Assembly (NCBI GenBank): GCA_016935315.1
Contig: JAFGRD010000145.1
Coordinates: 62,001-126,000, forward strand
Source of the DNA: Pirellulales bacterium
GTDB taxonomy: Bacteria; Planctomycetota; Planctomycetia; Pirellulales; Thermoguttaceae
Length of the DNA: 64,000 bases
Direction of reading: 5' to 3'
Shown: piece after piece, positions 1 to 10,500 of the stretch
Layout: each line of letters opens with the position of its first letter
Numbering within the stretch: position 1 is the stretch's first letter
Notes under the pieces: generated by a model
Told to the model about the DNA's origin: nothing
The model's database searches: none
What the model saw: only the letters and a program-made list of their open reading frames with translations
Made by a program: the position numbers and the translations under genes

Positions 1-58
1 CGCCGAACCGCCGGGTGAGGCCCCGAGTTTCCACGACCGTATCGCCGTTGTGGGTCAT
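1..58 (-). CDS. ABC transporter ATP-binding protein, N-terminus only
   Basis: Only the first 19 codons lie in the window. They read MTHNGDTVVETRGLTRRFG, the usual opening of an ABC ATPase just before the Walker A loop. The ATG lies 4 bases beyond the stop of the upstream GntR-type gene, and a GGAGAAG ribosome site sits in that gene's last codons, so the two are translationally coupled. YtrA-type GntR regulators commonly precede an ABC transporter, which supports the call. The rest is outside the window, so substrate and direction are unknown. Confidence 0.6.
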   Translation of the reverse strand, partial: MTHNGDTVVETRGLTRRFG

Positions 59-62
59 CGCA

Positions 63-458
63 TCACTTCTCCTTCGGGTCGGCCAACATGTGCCGGTCCC
101 GCTGCCGCAACAATTCCATGACCTCCTCGGTCGAGACGTCCATCTGTCGGGCTTCGGCCAGCAGCGCGTCGACGCGTTCTTCCAGGATCCTCAGGCGTTG
201 CGGGCGGCTCAGCGGCGACCCGCCGTCGGCCACGTAGGTGCCCGCCGTACGCCGCTTCTCCACCACGCCCGCATATTCCAGCTCGCGGTAGGCACGGGCC
301 ACCGTGTTGGGATTGATCAGCAACTGCTCGGCCAGCACGCGGATGGGGGGTAGCTCCTCGCCGGGCGCGAGTCGACCGGAGGCGGCCAGGTACTTCACCT
401 GGGTGACGATCTGCAGATACAGGGGCACGCCGTTGCAGGAGGAGAGGTGGATTTGCAT
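63..458 (-). CDS. GntR-family transcriptional regulator (YtrA type)
   Basis: A 131-residue protein. The N-terminal winged helix-turn-helix spans about residues 10-75: PLYLQIVTQVKYLAASGRL, then LPPIRVLAEQLLINPNTVAR and a wing at KRRTAGTYV. It is followed only by a short helical tail of about 50 residues (LSRPQRLRILEERVDALL). That short effector region defines the YtrA subfamily, whose members usually repress an adjacent ABC-transporter operon. The ABC ATPase gene starts directly downstream. A near-consensus promoter with an overlapping palindrome lies immediately upstream, suggesting autorepression. Family assignment is firm; the ligand is unknown. Confidence 0.9.
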   Translation of the reverse strand: MQIHLSSCNGVPLYLQIVTQVKYLAASGRLAPGEELPPIRVLAEQLLINPNTVARAYRELEYAGVVEKRRTAGTYVADGGSPLSRPQRLRILEERVDALLAEARQMDVSTEEVMELLRQRDRHMLADPKEK

Positions 459-498
459 GGCCGAGGCCGTTGCTGCCGGGAAGCCGCGCGTCGATCAC

Positions 499-538
499 TT
501 GTACTAACACAATAGCACAAGTTTGGGAGGGCTGTCAA
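499..538 (-). promoter_or_regulatory. Promoter and putative autorepression operator of the GntR-ABC operon
   Basis: On the minus strand there is a perfect -35 TTGACA (538-533), an 18-base spacer and a -10 TATTGT (514-509). A dyad TTGTGTTAGTACAA (512-499) overlaps the -10 and expected start. It has the form TTGT-N2-TA-N2-ACAA, which resembles YtrA-type GntR operators. Placement over the start would block polymerase. Seen in sequence; the binding itself is inferred. Confidence 0.6.
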
Positions 539-636
539 GGGGACATGGCCCGGAATCGACCTGCGACCTGCCCGAGGGCAGGGCGTGGGGCAGCACGAGG
601 CGAGATTGGCGGCCGTGCTATGTTTGACAGAAGTCA

Positions 637-690
637 GATTGTTGCGGATACTCGGAGGTCCCGAATCTGAAGTCTTGCGACTTCGGCCAC
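637..690 (+). repeat. Dispersed intergenic repeat, copy 1
   Basis: This 54-base segment aligns with 36564-36616. Shared blocks are GATTGTTGCG, ATAC, ATCTG and AGTCTTGCGA. Its core GAAGTC-TTGC-GACTTC is a perfect 6-bp stem with a TTGC loop. A shorter copy lies at 62355-62377 and degenerate relatives at 50015-50031 and 57357-57370. All are intergenic. Confidence 0.6.
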
Positions 691-790
691 TGGACTTCGG
701 CGGAGTGCCCTCTAACGACCATTCGGGACCATCGGCGGCTTCCACGGCCGCAATGGGGCCCGGCAGCCTCTAACCTCAATAGCGTGTGTT

Positions 791-1681
791 ATGGCCGTTG
801 ACTTTGCAGTGGTCCCGGTGGCCGGGCGGGGGACCCGGCTGTTGCCTTTGACCAAGAGCCAGCCGAAGGAAATGCTCCCGGTGGGCCGCAAGCCGGTCGT
901 GCAATACGTCGTCGAGGAACTGGCCCGCTGCGGGATCGGTCGGTTGTTGTTCGTCACCGGGCCGGGCAAGACGGCCATCGAGAACCATTTTGACATTGAC
1001 GTGGAGTTGATTAACAACCTCCGCGAGACGGGCAAAGAGGAACTGCTGACGGAGTTGGCCTTCGAGCGCGAGGACCTGGAGTACTTCTACACGCGACAGC
1101 GGCGACAGCTCGGGCTGGGCCACGCGGTCCTTTGTGCCCAACCGGTGGTCGGCAGCCAATCGTTCGTGGTGGCCTTGGGCGATTCGATCATCGGCCTGCA
1201 CGCCCAGTCGGAGGTGGTCCGCACGATGATCGAGAAGTATGAAGCCACCCGGGCGGTGGCCGTGATCGCCTTCGAGGAGGTTCCGCCGGAAGACGTGATC
1301 CACTACGGCATTGCCCAGCCGCGGGACGGGGGCCACGAGGTGTTCGAGCTCGGGGATTTGATCGAGAAGCCCGGCGTGAACGAGGCCCCCAGCAATCTGG
1401 CCGTGGCCTCGCGATACGTGTTCAGCCCGGCCATCTTCGACTACCTGAAGCGGACCCCGCCCGGCAAGGCCGACGAGATCCAATTGACCGACGCGATCCG
1501 CATGTTGATTCGCGACGGGCGGAAGGTGCTGGGCGTGCGGTTGGGGGCCGACGAGCGGCGGTTCGACATCGGCAATTTCGAGAGCTACTTCCTGGCGTTC
1601 GCCGAGTTCGCCCTGGCCGATCCGCAGTATGGTGCGGCGCTGAAGAACCATTTGAAAGGGCTGCTGCAAGGGGCTCGCTGA
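791..1681 (+). CDS. galU: UTP-glucose-1-phosphate uridylyltransferase family protein
   Basis: A 296-residue nucleotidyltransferase, typical GalU length. The nucleotide-binding signature [20 protein letters not shown] is at residues 12-31, followed by [20 protein letters not shown] and, near the C-terminus, [11 protein letters not shown]. Family members make UDP-glucose from UTP and glucose-1-phosphate in the cytoplasm, feeding polysaccharide and glycolipid synthesis. The next gene, 13 bases on, encodes a glucuronokinase-like GHMP kinase. The natural substrate could therefore be a different sugar-1-phosphate such as glucuronate-1-phosphate. No clear ribosome site precedes the ATG. Confidence 0.85.
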   Translation: MAVDFAVVPVAGRGTRLLPLTKSQPKEMLPVGRKPVVQYVVEELARCGIGRLLFVTGPGKTAIENHFDIDVELINNLRETGKEELLTELAFEREDLEYFYTRQRRQLGLGHAVLCAQPVVGSQSFVVALGDSIIGLHAQSEVVRTMIEKYEATRAVAVIAFEEVPPEDVIHYGIAQPRDGGHEVFELGDLIEKPGVNEAPSNLAVASRYVFSPAIFDYLKRTPPGKADEIQLTDAIRMLIRDGRKVLGVRLGADERRFDIGNFESYFLAFAEFALADPQYGAALKNHLKGLLQGAR

Positions 1682-1694
1682 GGCCGATGCTGGC

Positions 1695-2705
1695 ATGTTG
1701 CTGATTCGAAAACAGGCCTTCGCCCGCTGCGGGCTGATGGGCAACCCGTCCGACGGATACCACGGCAGGACCCTGGCGTTGGTTGTCCGCGACTTTCGCG
1801 CGGAGGTCACGCTCTACGAGTGGGACCAGATCGAGGTCGTCTTCAGCCGGCACGACCAGACCCGGTTCCATGCGATCGACGAGTTGGTCCGCGACGTGCG
1901 GCTGCACGGCTACTACGGCGGCATCCGGCTGGTGAAGGCGACAATCAAGAAGTTCGTCGACTATTGCCGCCGGCAGGGGTATTCACTGCATGGGGAGAAC
2001 TTTTCGGTCCGCTACGACAGCACGGTGCCCCGACAGGTCGGGCTGGCCGGCTCCAGCGCGATCATCGTAGCCACGCTCCGTTGCCTGATGGAGTTCTACG
2101 GGATTGAGATTCCGCGGCAGGTCCAGCCGTCGCTCGTGCTCTCGGTCGAAACGGAGGAGCTGGGAATCGCCGCCGGGCTGCAGGACCGCGTGGTCCAGAC
2201 CTACGAGGGCCTGGTCTACATGGATTTCGCCCAGCAGCGGATGCAGCAGATTGGCGGTTTTTCCTGCGGCGTGTACGAGCCGCTCGACCCGGGACTGCTG
2301 CCGCCGCTGTACGTGGCCTACAGCACGGACGTGGGCGAGCCGACCGAGGTGACCCACAACAGCCTTCGCGCCCGCTACAACGCCGGCGAAACCGCCGTCG
2401 TCGAGGCCATGGCCCGGTTCGCCGACTTGACGGTCGAAGCCCGCGGCGCCCTGGAGGCCGGCGACGCCGCGCACCTGGGCCGGTTGATCGACGCCAACTT
2501 CGATCTGCGGCGTTCGATTTGTCCGCTTCCGCCCGGCCAGGTCCGCATGGTCGAGTGCGCCCGGGCCGCCGGGGCCACCGCCAAGTTCGCCGGCTCCGGG
2601 GGCGCGATCATCGGCACCTTTGCCGACGAGGCCACGTTCGCCCGACTCCAGGCCGAGCTGGGCCGGATCGGCTGCCGCGTGATTCGACCGCGCGTGATGG
2701 CGTGA
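1695..2705 (+). CDS. GHMP-family sugar kinase, glucuronokinase-like
   Basis: A 336-residue kinase of the GHMP fold. It opens with [17 protein letters not shown] (residues 8-24), which matches the start of plant glucuronokinases. It has the ATP-binding glycine loop [13 protein letters not shown] (about 111-123), [15 protein letters not shown] (154-168) and the C-terminal [11 protein letters not shown] motif. Glucuronokinase makes glucuronate-1-phosphate, which a UTP-dependent pyrophosphorylase converts to UDP-glucuronate. The pyrophosphorylase-like galU gene sits immediately upstream on the same strand, so the pair could be a salvage route. The sugar specificity is inferred from motif resemblance only. 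Confidence 0.75.
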   Translation: MLLIRKQAFARCGLMGNPSDGYHGRTLALVVRDFRAEVTLYEWDQIEVVFSRHDQTRFHAIDELVRDVRLHGYYGGIRLVKATIKKFVDYCRRQGYSLHGENFSVRYDSTVPRQVGLAGSSAIIVATLRCLMEFYGIEIPRQVQPSLVLSVETEELGIAAGLQDRVVQTYEGLVYMDFAQQRMQQIGGFSCGVYEPLDPGLLPPLYVAYSTDVGEPTEVTHNSLRARYNAGETAVVEAMARFADLTVEARGALEAGDAAHLGRLIDANFDLRRSICPLPPGQVRMVECARAAGATAKFAGSGGAIIGTFADEATFARLQAELGRIGCRVIRPRVMA

Positions 2706-2717
2706 GCCCCTTGCGCC

Positions 2718-4565
2718 CTACACCACCCCGTGCAACGGCCCGCCCGGCGCGCCCAACGCGTCGACCCGCCGGCTGATCTCGGGGTCTTCGACCAGGGGCG
2801 GGGCGTGGTGCGGCTTGCTGCGGGCGTCGATCACCAGCGAGCCGAAGCAACCCCAGTGCTTGCGGGAAACGAACGAATCGATCCCGTAGACGTCGGCGGC
2901 CGGATCGCTGCGGGTGAAGGTGGTCCAGAGGAAGTTCTCCAGGCTCCGCGCGGCGAACTCGCTGTCGTCGACGACCACGATCAGCGGAAAGGCGTTGATC
3001 GGGTCGTTGCGGTCGTAGCCGGCGCAGAACCGCTCGACGGCCGCATCGACCCCGTTCTCGCCCGCGTGGTACGCCGGCCCTTCCACCACCAGGATACCCG
3101 GCAAGAAGACTCGCGGGTTGGAAAACCCCAGGCCCGCGGGCACGTGAAGGCGGCTGTCCATGGCCACCGGCAGCGACCGCCGCGCGGGCCCGGCCGCCGC
3201 CACCGCCAGCTTCGAGCCCTGGTGCAGGCGGCCTGAGCAGTAGTCGAGCGTATCGAGCGTGGTGCAGGTCTGGAAGTGCAGGTCGCGGCGCCAGTCGACC
3301 CGTTCGAGCACGTGGCGCATGAAGTCGGGCACGTGGCCGACGTTCAGCTCCGGCTGATCCTCGCCGGCGACGATCCAGAGATACTTCGCCAGCGACAATT
3401 GCCCCTGGCCCAGCAGGGCATTGGCCAGCGCGAGCAGTTCGCGCGGCCGGCGGCGTTCCTCGTAGGGCAGGTAGCGTTCGCTGCCGACGGCCAGCAGCAG
3501 CGGGTGGACGCCCGCCGCCTCGACCGCGCGAACCGCCCGCACGCCCGGAATCGTCTTGGGAATCACCGGCCCGACCAGCTCGTGGATCAGTTGCCCGAAG
3601 ATCGCGTCTTCCTGCGGCGGCCGGCCCACCACGGTAAACGGCCAGACCGCGTCGGGGCGGTGGAACACGTGTTCGACCCGCAGCACGGGGAAATCGTGGG
3701 CCAGGCTATAATACCCCAGGTGGTCGCCGAAAGGGCCTTCCGGCAGCAGCTTTTTCGGATCGAGGTAGCCGCTGATGCAGAAATCGGCCTCGGCGCAAAT
3801 ATCAGGGCGCTCCCCCCGATCAATCATCGGCACGCGACGCCGCCCCAGGATGCCGGCGAAGGCCAGCTCGCTGATCCCCTCGGGCAAGGGCATCACGGCG
3901 GCCACGGTCATTGCCGGCGGCCCGCCCACGAAGACGTTCACCCGCAACAGCTTCCCCGTGCGGATCGCCGCCTCGTGGTGGATGGCGATGCCGCGATGCA
4001 ACTGGTAGTGCATTCCCACCTCCCGGTTCGGCTGGTATTGGCCGCCGGAAAGCTGCACGCGGTACATGCCCACGTTCGATCGCTCCCAGCCCGGGTGCTC
4101 GGGATGCTCGGTGTAGACCTGCGGCAGCGTGACGTAGGCCCCGCCGTCGTCGGGCCATGATGTAAGCTGCGGCAACTGGTCGATGCTGGTCTCGTGGATC
4201 ATCACCGGCCCGCGCTTCACCCGGCGCGGCCGCGCGCTCCAGGCGTGCCAAGGCGTCTTCAGGTGCAACCGCGGACGCCGCAGCAGATCGGCCGGGTCGA
4301 TCTGCAACTGCACCAGCCGGGCGACCACGTCGAGCGCATCGCGGAACAGATAACGCATCCGCTCCAGCGTGCCGAACAGGTTGCCGACCATGGGAAACCG
4401 CGACCCGGTCGGCTGGGCATAATAGACGGCCGGACCGCCCGCGCGAAACACCCGACGCTGGATCTCGGCCATCTCCAGATGCGGATCGACGGGCGTCTCG
4501 ATCCGAATCAACTGGCCCGATCTCTCCAGATCGCGGAGACACTCGCCGAGGTTTCGATATCCCAT
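2718..4565 (-). CDS. UbiD-family (prenylated-FMN) decarboxylase
   Basis: A 615-residue protein, longer than typical UbiD (about 490-500). Family motifs are RSNVGMYRVQ (about 162-171), RIGAIHH-like RGIAIHHEAA (191-200) and PEGPFGDHLGYYS (275-287), the last a hallmark of the active-site region. UbiD enzymes reversibly decarboxylate aromatic or alpha,beta-unsaturated acids using prenylated FMN made by UbiX; no ubiX is in the window. Its start lies 4 bases after the stop of the giant GspK-like gene on the same strand, so it may be co-transcribed with the secretion cluster. A functional link is not evident. Substrate unknown. Confidence 0.85.
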   Translation of the reverse strand: MGYRNLGECLRDLERSGQLIRIETPVDPHLEMAEIQRRVFRAGGPAVYYAQPTGSRFPMVGNLFGTLERMRYLFRDALDVVARLVQLQIDPADLLRRPRLHLKTPWHAWSARPRRVKRGPVMIHETSIDQLPQLTSWPDDGGAYVTLPQVYTEHPEHPGWERSNVGMYRVQLSGGQYQPNREVGMHYQLHRGIAIHHEAAIRTGKLLRVNVFVGGPPAMTVAAVMPLPEGISELAFAGILGRRRVPMIDRGERPDICAEADFCISGYLDPKKLLPEGPFGDHLGYYSLAHDFPVLRVEHVFHRPDAVWPFTVVGRPPQEDAIFGQLIHELVGPVIPKTIPGVRAVRAVEAAGVHPLLLAVGSERYLPYEERRRPRELLALANALLGQGQLSLAKYLWIVAGEDQPELNVGHVPDFMRHVLERVDWRRDLHFQTCTTLDTLDYCSGRLHQGSKLAVAAAGPARRSLPVAMDSRLHVPAGLGFSNPRVFLPGILVVEGPAYHAGENGVDAAVERFCAGYDRNDPINAFPLIVVVDDSEFAARSLENFLWTTFTRSDPAADVYGIDSFVSRKHWGCFGSLVIDARSKPHHAPPLVEDPEISRRVDALGAPGGPLHGVV

Positions 4566-4569
4566 GGGC

Positions 4570-7500
4570 CTACTCGATGAACCGTTTCAGCACGATCGCC
4601 TTTTCGGCGTTCAGGTCGTGTCCTCGCTGGAAACCGACGGGAATCGACCGGTCCATGATATAGAACCCGCGATGCCGGGTGACTTCGCCCGTTTCCACCC
4701 CCAACTCCTGCCCCAGGGCGTAGCCGTCCGGATAAACAGCCTGGTACCGCGCCGGCGACCACTCGAACCCGGTGAGCGGGTCGATTCGCATCGGCCGCGG
4801 CTGGACCTCGAAATACCCCACGGTGATCCAGACGGCATAGACGTTCGAGCGCGTCGTCACCAGGTTGCCCAACCGCATCAGGCCCTGATAGCGGAAGTAG
4901 GGGTTGCGCTGGGTGTTGAAGACGTCGCTGCCCTGCACGTGGTCGAACAGCGGGGCCGGCACACTCGCGCCGGTCTGACCGCGCAGCAGCGTCGCGTCCA
5001 CTTCCACATTGGACTGCATGCCCGCCGGCACCGGCGGCACCAGGTAGCTGCCGCCGTACGAGCGGAAGGGGCTCTCGATTCGCGTGGGAAACAGCGGGTT
5101 GACCCACCGCATCCAGTCGTTCGGATCAGCCGGATTCATCGTCGAGAGCAAAGCCCCCGAAGCCCCCCGGCGACTGCGCTTGAAGTTCGCCCAGTCAAAG
5201 CCGTTGAAGCCGCTGCCCGCCGAGGCCGGGAAGCCGTTCATCAGACCCTCGAACACCCGGTTGCCGGCAATCGTGTTGAGATTCACCCGCCCAGGCTCGC
5301 GATAGTTCGAGATCCAGTGGAACGGCGGCTTGAAGTTGTGAACGGGGTTGCCGGGGAGAAGTGTGACGGCCGCGGTGGCCGGGTCGCACGCCGTTTGCGT
5401 TCCCACAAATCGCGACGGCACGTGCAGCAACTCCAGCAGCCGATGATACTGCGGCGCCGTGGCGGTCGGCGCGTCCTGCGAAAGGAAGAAGCCCAGCACG
5501 TGCGGGAAAGGCATCTTCACGTAGTTGCCCGCATAGGGAGGGGGCAGGGCGTCCAACTCGTAGAGGTAGGGGTTCGTCCCGCCGCGGTCCATGCCGTACG
5601 CGCCCAGCGGATTCAGATGCGGGTTTAACAGCCGCGACGAGCTGGCCGCCGGCACCAGCAGCAGCTCGAGCTGATTGACAAACGGCCGGTTGTTCCACGT
5701 CAGCCACGGAAACGGCGTGGGCGGATCGCCGATGTACCGGGCGTTCGAGTTCGAGCCGTTGCGCGGGGCCCCGAAAGGATCGTTCAAGTAGCCCAGCGTA
5801 TGGTGCAGCGGGTTCTCGAAGTAGTGCTGCGTCGCGGCCACGATGGGATTGACCGAATTGACGTTCTGCTTCGACGGGAGGATCTGCGTGGAAGTCGGAT
5901 CGCCGGCCTGCTCCTGGAGCCAAAGGTTGTTGGCCGCCCCGCCGTTGTTCTCCCCGCGCTCGCGGCTGTTGAACCGGATGCTCGCCTTGTTCAACTGCTC
6001 GTTGACGCCCGCTCCGTTGTCCCGCGCGTCGGTAATCCCATTGAAACAGACCAGGTCGATCCCGGCCGTGTCGATCGTCCGGTAGGGATTCGTCAGCGGA
6101 TTGTAGGGAACCAACGGATTGGCCAGCCGCTGCAGATGCACGAACTTGACCTGGTCCAGCCGGATGTTGTCCTTCAGACCGTAGTTGCGGAAAACGCCGC
6201 TCCAGAGCGGGTTGTTAAGGTCCAGCGGATGATCGTAGGGCGTCGGATAGCCCGCGACCGGATCGTAAGCCTGGCCCAGGGGATCAACGTTGGGATAGGG
6301 CACGTCGGGCTCGGAAATACTCAGTCGGCGCGGCGAGTTGATGACCACTGCCACCGGCGGCTGGATGGGCAAGGGATTCAGCGGTGCCTGCGGATCCAGG
6401 TCGTCGGCGGTCCCGTCGGAGAAGATCTGCACCTGTTGCGGCGTCTCGGGGTCGTGATCGGGTGTCAACACGATGCGGCGCGTGGTGTTCAGATCCGCCC
6501 GGTTGTCGGCGCGCAGCCCCATCGGCGTCACGGCCGTGTTCGCGTCGCTCGGCTGGCCCGGACCGATGACCATATACCGCCCGGGCTTGATCGGCGCAAT
6601 CTCCGCCGCAAAGGCGTCGTCGGGGCGGAACTCGACGGTCCCTTGGCCGGGGAGCGTCACCGTCGAGTCGACAAAGTAGACCGCCCGCTCGATCGTCAAC
6701 AGCGCCGCGGGATCGTCGGGGTCCACGTTGTACTGGTTCTTAGGCACGACGATCAGCCGCCAGACGGGCGAGCCGGCCGGGCTGGCCGTCAGGTCCACGC
6801 CGCCGGGCTGATCGAGCCGGTCATACAGATCGCCCGACTTCGGCAGCAGCTCGGTCCAGGGATTGTACAGCTCTAGGAAGAGCGAGCCTTGCGGTTTGAG
6901 CTTCTGGTCGAAGTCGCGGTCGGGATTGGTCGGATCGCTGTTGGTTCCTGCTTGCGTTGCGGTTTCACCCGCCTCCACCTCAAACTCTTCGTCGCTGCGG
7001 TCTTCGGTGCGGCGGTCGTGGGTCGCCAGGACCTCGGTGATCAGCAGCTCGGGCCGCTCGCAACCCCAGACCAGTCCGCGATAGGTCTGCCCGTCGTCGC
7101 TGCCGGCCGGCAGGGTTCCGCCGGGCATTTGCAGTTCGTCGACCACGCTGTCGACGTCCCAGGTGTCGCCGTCCCCGTCGTCATCCACAAAGGGCCGGAC
7201 GTCGTACTCGAAGGGCGTCATGATCGAGTCGCGGTCGCGGAAGTCGACCACGTTGACGGCCCATTGGGCGGCCGCTTTGGCCCGCTCCCGGTCGCGCTGC
7301 TCGTCGGTCAGTGCATCCCAGGCCACCGGGTCCCAACCCGGCGCGATGCCGCTCGGGTCCATCACCAGCATCAGCAGCACGTACAGATGCCGGGCGTAGT
7401 ATTGTCGCGCCAGCGCCCGATCGACTTCGTTCACCGTACCATCGCCGTTGACGTCCATGCCGGCCGTGTGATTGAAGTCCACGTTGACGTTGGCGATGAA

Positions 7501-10500
7501 GTCCGAGTTGACCAGCGGCACCTTCTCCAGATCCGCCGGGTTGCCGACGGCGTGGAGTTCACCGTAGAAGTTGGGATCGACCGCCAATGCCGGACTGCGG
7601 ATGATCCTGGCCGGCTCGTCGACCACCCCGTTGTCGTTGTCGTCGATGCCGTTGCCCAGTGGCCGGTTGACGTCCATCTTCAGCCCGGCCCGCAGATCGA
7701 GCGGGAGCAACTGCGCCACGGCGCCGCTGGTCAGGGCGGCCTGGTATTGGGCCCGCACATTGTTCCGCAGCGTGGGCACATCCGGCGTCGTCGGTTGGAG
7801 GTCCCTGCAGATGGTGATTTCCAGCTTCGCCAGCAACAGGTCCGTAACGTGGCGGGCCCGCAGGTCGGGCAGGGAAATCGGTCGGTTCGTCCCGTTGCTC
7901 GTCTGCGTAAGGTCGACGTACGGCAGCAAGGCCAACTCCTCGCGGAGACTCACCGGCAAGGCCACGCTGGGACAGGGCAGGTCCCAGCTCTCGCTGGTGA
8001 CCGCGTGGCGCGGCCAGGTCGCTTCCGCGTCGTTCCAGGGCTGCAACAGCCGCGGCGCCAAGGCCCGCAGCCGGCTGGGCAACTGCGACGCGTCCACGTC
8101 GGTCGAGCGCAGGATCGCCTCCAGCTCGGCCGGCGAAAACGGGGCGTCGAGCTGGGCGGCCGAAACGCAGCCGTGGGCCGCGTCGGGCGACAGGTTGATT
8201 TCGTACGGATCGTCGAGCGGGTCCATCGCCGCCGTGGAATCGCTGTGGCTCATCAGCGGAAACAGGGGCTGGCCCCGGGCGTCCAGCCCCACGCGGCCCT
8301 TGGCGTTGAGATCCATCGGGGCCCCGAACGCGTTGGGCACCGGGGCAATCGGGTTGTAGGGCAAAAAGCCCCAGTAGTCGTACACGGCCGGGAAGCCCGG
8401 GCACAACGACGCCCAGCAATTGTTGTAGTATTCGTAGAAGCGGTTCTGGCTGTGGGGGTCGTCGGCGTTGAGCGATCCGGCGGCCGCTCCGGAAATGCCC
8501 GCCTGGTGCGGGCCGGCGAGCTCTCCATAGCGCCCCGGATAGACCCCGTTGCCCCCCAGGAGCAGCTCGTATTGGCCGTACTCGAAGGCGTTGTTGGAAC
8601 CGGGAAACGGCGGCAAGAGCGAGAACAGGTTGATGTCGGCGGGTCCGTAGCCCTGTCCCCGGGGCAACGACGCCCATTGCTGGCCGCCGGTGAACAAGGC
8701 CTGTTCGCCCGGGTTCGGGGCCGCCGGCGGCGTGATGCCCTGGTCCTGGTAGAACTGCGTAGCGCTGACGTTGCCGTAGTAGTTGTTCGGGTCCATCGGC
8801 GGCGTCGGGCCGCGATCGGGACGATAGTCGGCGTTGGTCTGGGCCCAGCAGCCGTGGGCGTTGAGGTTCAGCCGGCCGTCCAGGTCCACGCACAAGATGG
8901 CGAACAGCGGCTTGTACTGCCGCCCGTCGGCCGAGGTGCAAACCGGGAAGCCCAGGTCCACCCAGATGCTGTCGGCCCGGCCGTCGCCGTCGTTGTCCAC
9001 GTCCCAATCCCATTCGGCCCGCCCGTCGCCCTGGCGATCCAGCGGGATCCCGTCCCAGAGCGGATTGAACCCGGTGGTGTACGGATCGGCGCCGGCCTGG
9101 TATGCCGGATTGCCGCCGGTGAAATAGGGCTCGGGCGGATCGAGCAGGCCGTTTGCGTTGACGTCCTCGCCGCCGTCCAGCAAACCGTTGCCGTTGAGGT
9201 CCTCGCCCAGAGTCAGCCTGCCGTCGCCGTTGACGTCAACGAAGTGATCTTCCGGCAGGGGACGCAGCGTGATCTTGCGCTTCAGGCCGTCCGACAGCTC
9301 GGTGCGGAAGCGGTCTTCGAAGCTCGTGCGGACGGCCGGGTTCAGCGCCGGCGAGCTGCTGATCGCGTTGACCCAATACTGCACCAGCGACGAGCGGTGC
9401 AGCGAGGGGATCGGCACCTGACCGTTGGCCAGCACCATGGCCAGCATCATGTTCTGGTAGTCGGGCGCGTCGTAGTCTTCGTTGGCCCCGCCGGGGCCGC
9501 CCAGGTCGGTGTAGCCCAACATGAGATTCGGCATCGCCGTCTTCGGGTTCGGCGACAGCGCGTACCACGGCCCGTAGAAGTCCCACTGACCGTTGGCGTT
9601 GAGGTCTTCCCCCGCGTCCAGGATTCCGTTCTGATTGGCATCCACCTCGCCCACGTCGAGCGAGCCGTTGCCGTTGAGGTCTTCACCCGGATCGAGCGCG
9701 CCGTTGCCGTTGAGGTCTTCGTCGGGCTCGCGGGCCGCCAGCGGCATTGCCGGCACCGGCGGATTGTAGCCGAAACCCGTGCCGGAGAACGGCACGCCGT
9801 TGATCGTGAACAGGTCACCAATCTGGAGCGTGCCGCTGCCGGAAAAAGGCAGCATTTGCGCCAGCCCGCTTACCGGATTGACCGCGACGATCCGCGTGCT
9901 CTGACCGGCGAAATCTCCAGTGAGCATGGTCAGCACGCAGCCTGCCTTCCGGTGCGCGTCGGGCAGATGCAGCGTGAATTGGACGAGCTGGCCGCCGCAG
10001 ACGCCAACGAGATCTTGTGCGATGCGACTCGCTTCGCTGCCGTCCGGATCGTCGGTGTTGCCATCGTTGTCGTCGTCATACAACGGCTCACCAACGATGC
10101 CGACCAGTTCGCTTCCGTCTCCTTCATCCACCATGCCGTCGCCATCGTCGTCGACGCCAATCCATCCCATCGACTCGCTGCCGTCCGACTCGTCGATGTT
10201 GCCGTCACCGTCGTCGTCGAGGTTCACCTTGCCGATCAGGTTGATGGCCGGCGCCAACCCATACAGGTCCTCCAGCAGGCCGTGGGCGCCGACGACCGAG
10301 GTGGGGCTGTTGGCGCCGCGGAGCACCTGCATCGCGGCACGGTCCAGGTCGTGGTCGGGCGGATACGACTGCTGCTCGACGCGGCGTATCACCTGCGCGC
10401 TGCGCATCGCCTGGCCGGTCAGGACCACGAAGGCCACGGCGACCAGGCCAAACATGGCCAGCAGGCCGAGAATGACCAGCAAGAGCACGCCCCGTCGGGC

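Larger units (their letters stand above)
459..790. other. Divergent intergenic region between the GntR gene and galU
   Basis: This 332-base space holds the GntR promoter/operator (499-538) and one copy of a dispersed repeat (637-690). I see no convincing promoter or ribosome site for the plus-strand galU gene, and no supported gene. Confidence 0.6.

Noticed and set aside
4564-5628. A 354-codon plus-strand frame opposite the GspK-like gene
   Set aside because: It lacks domain character and is opposed to the gene with a clear signal and repeats.
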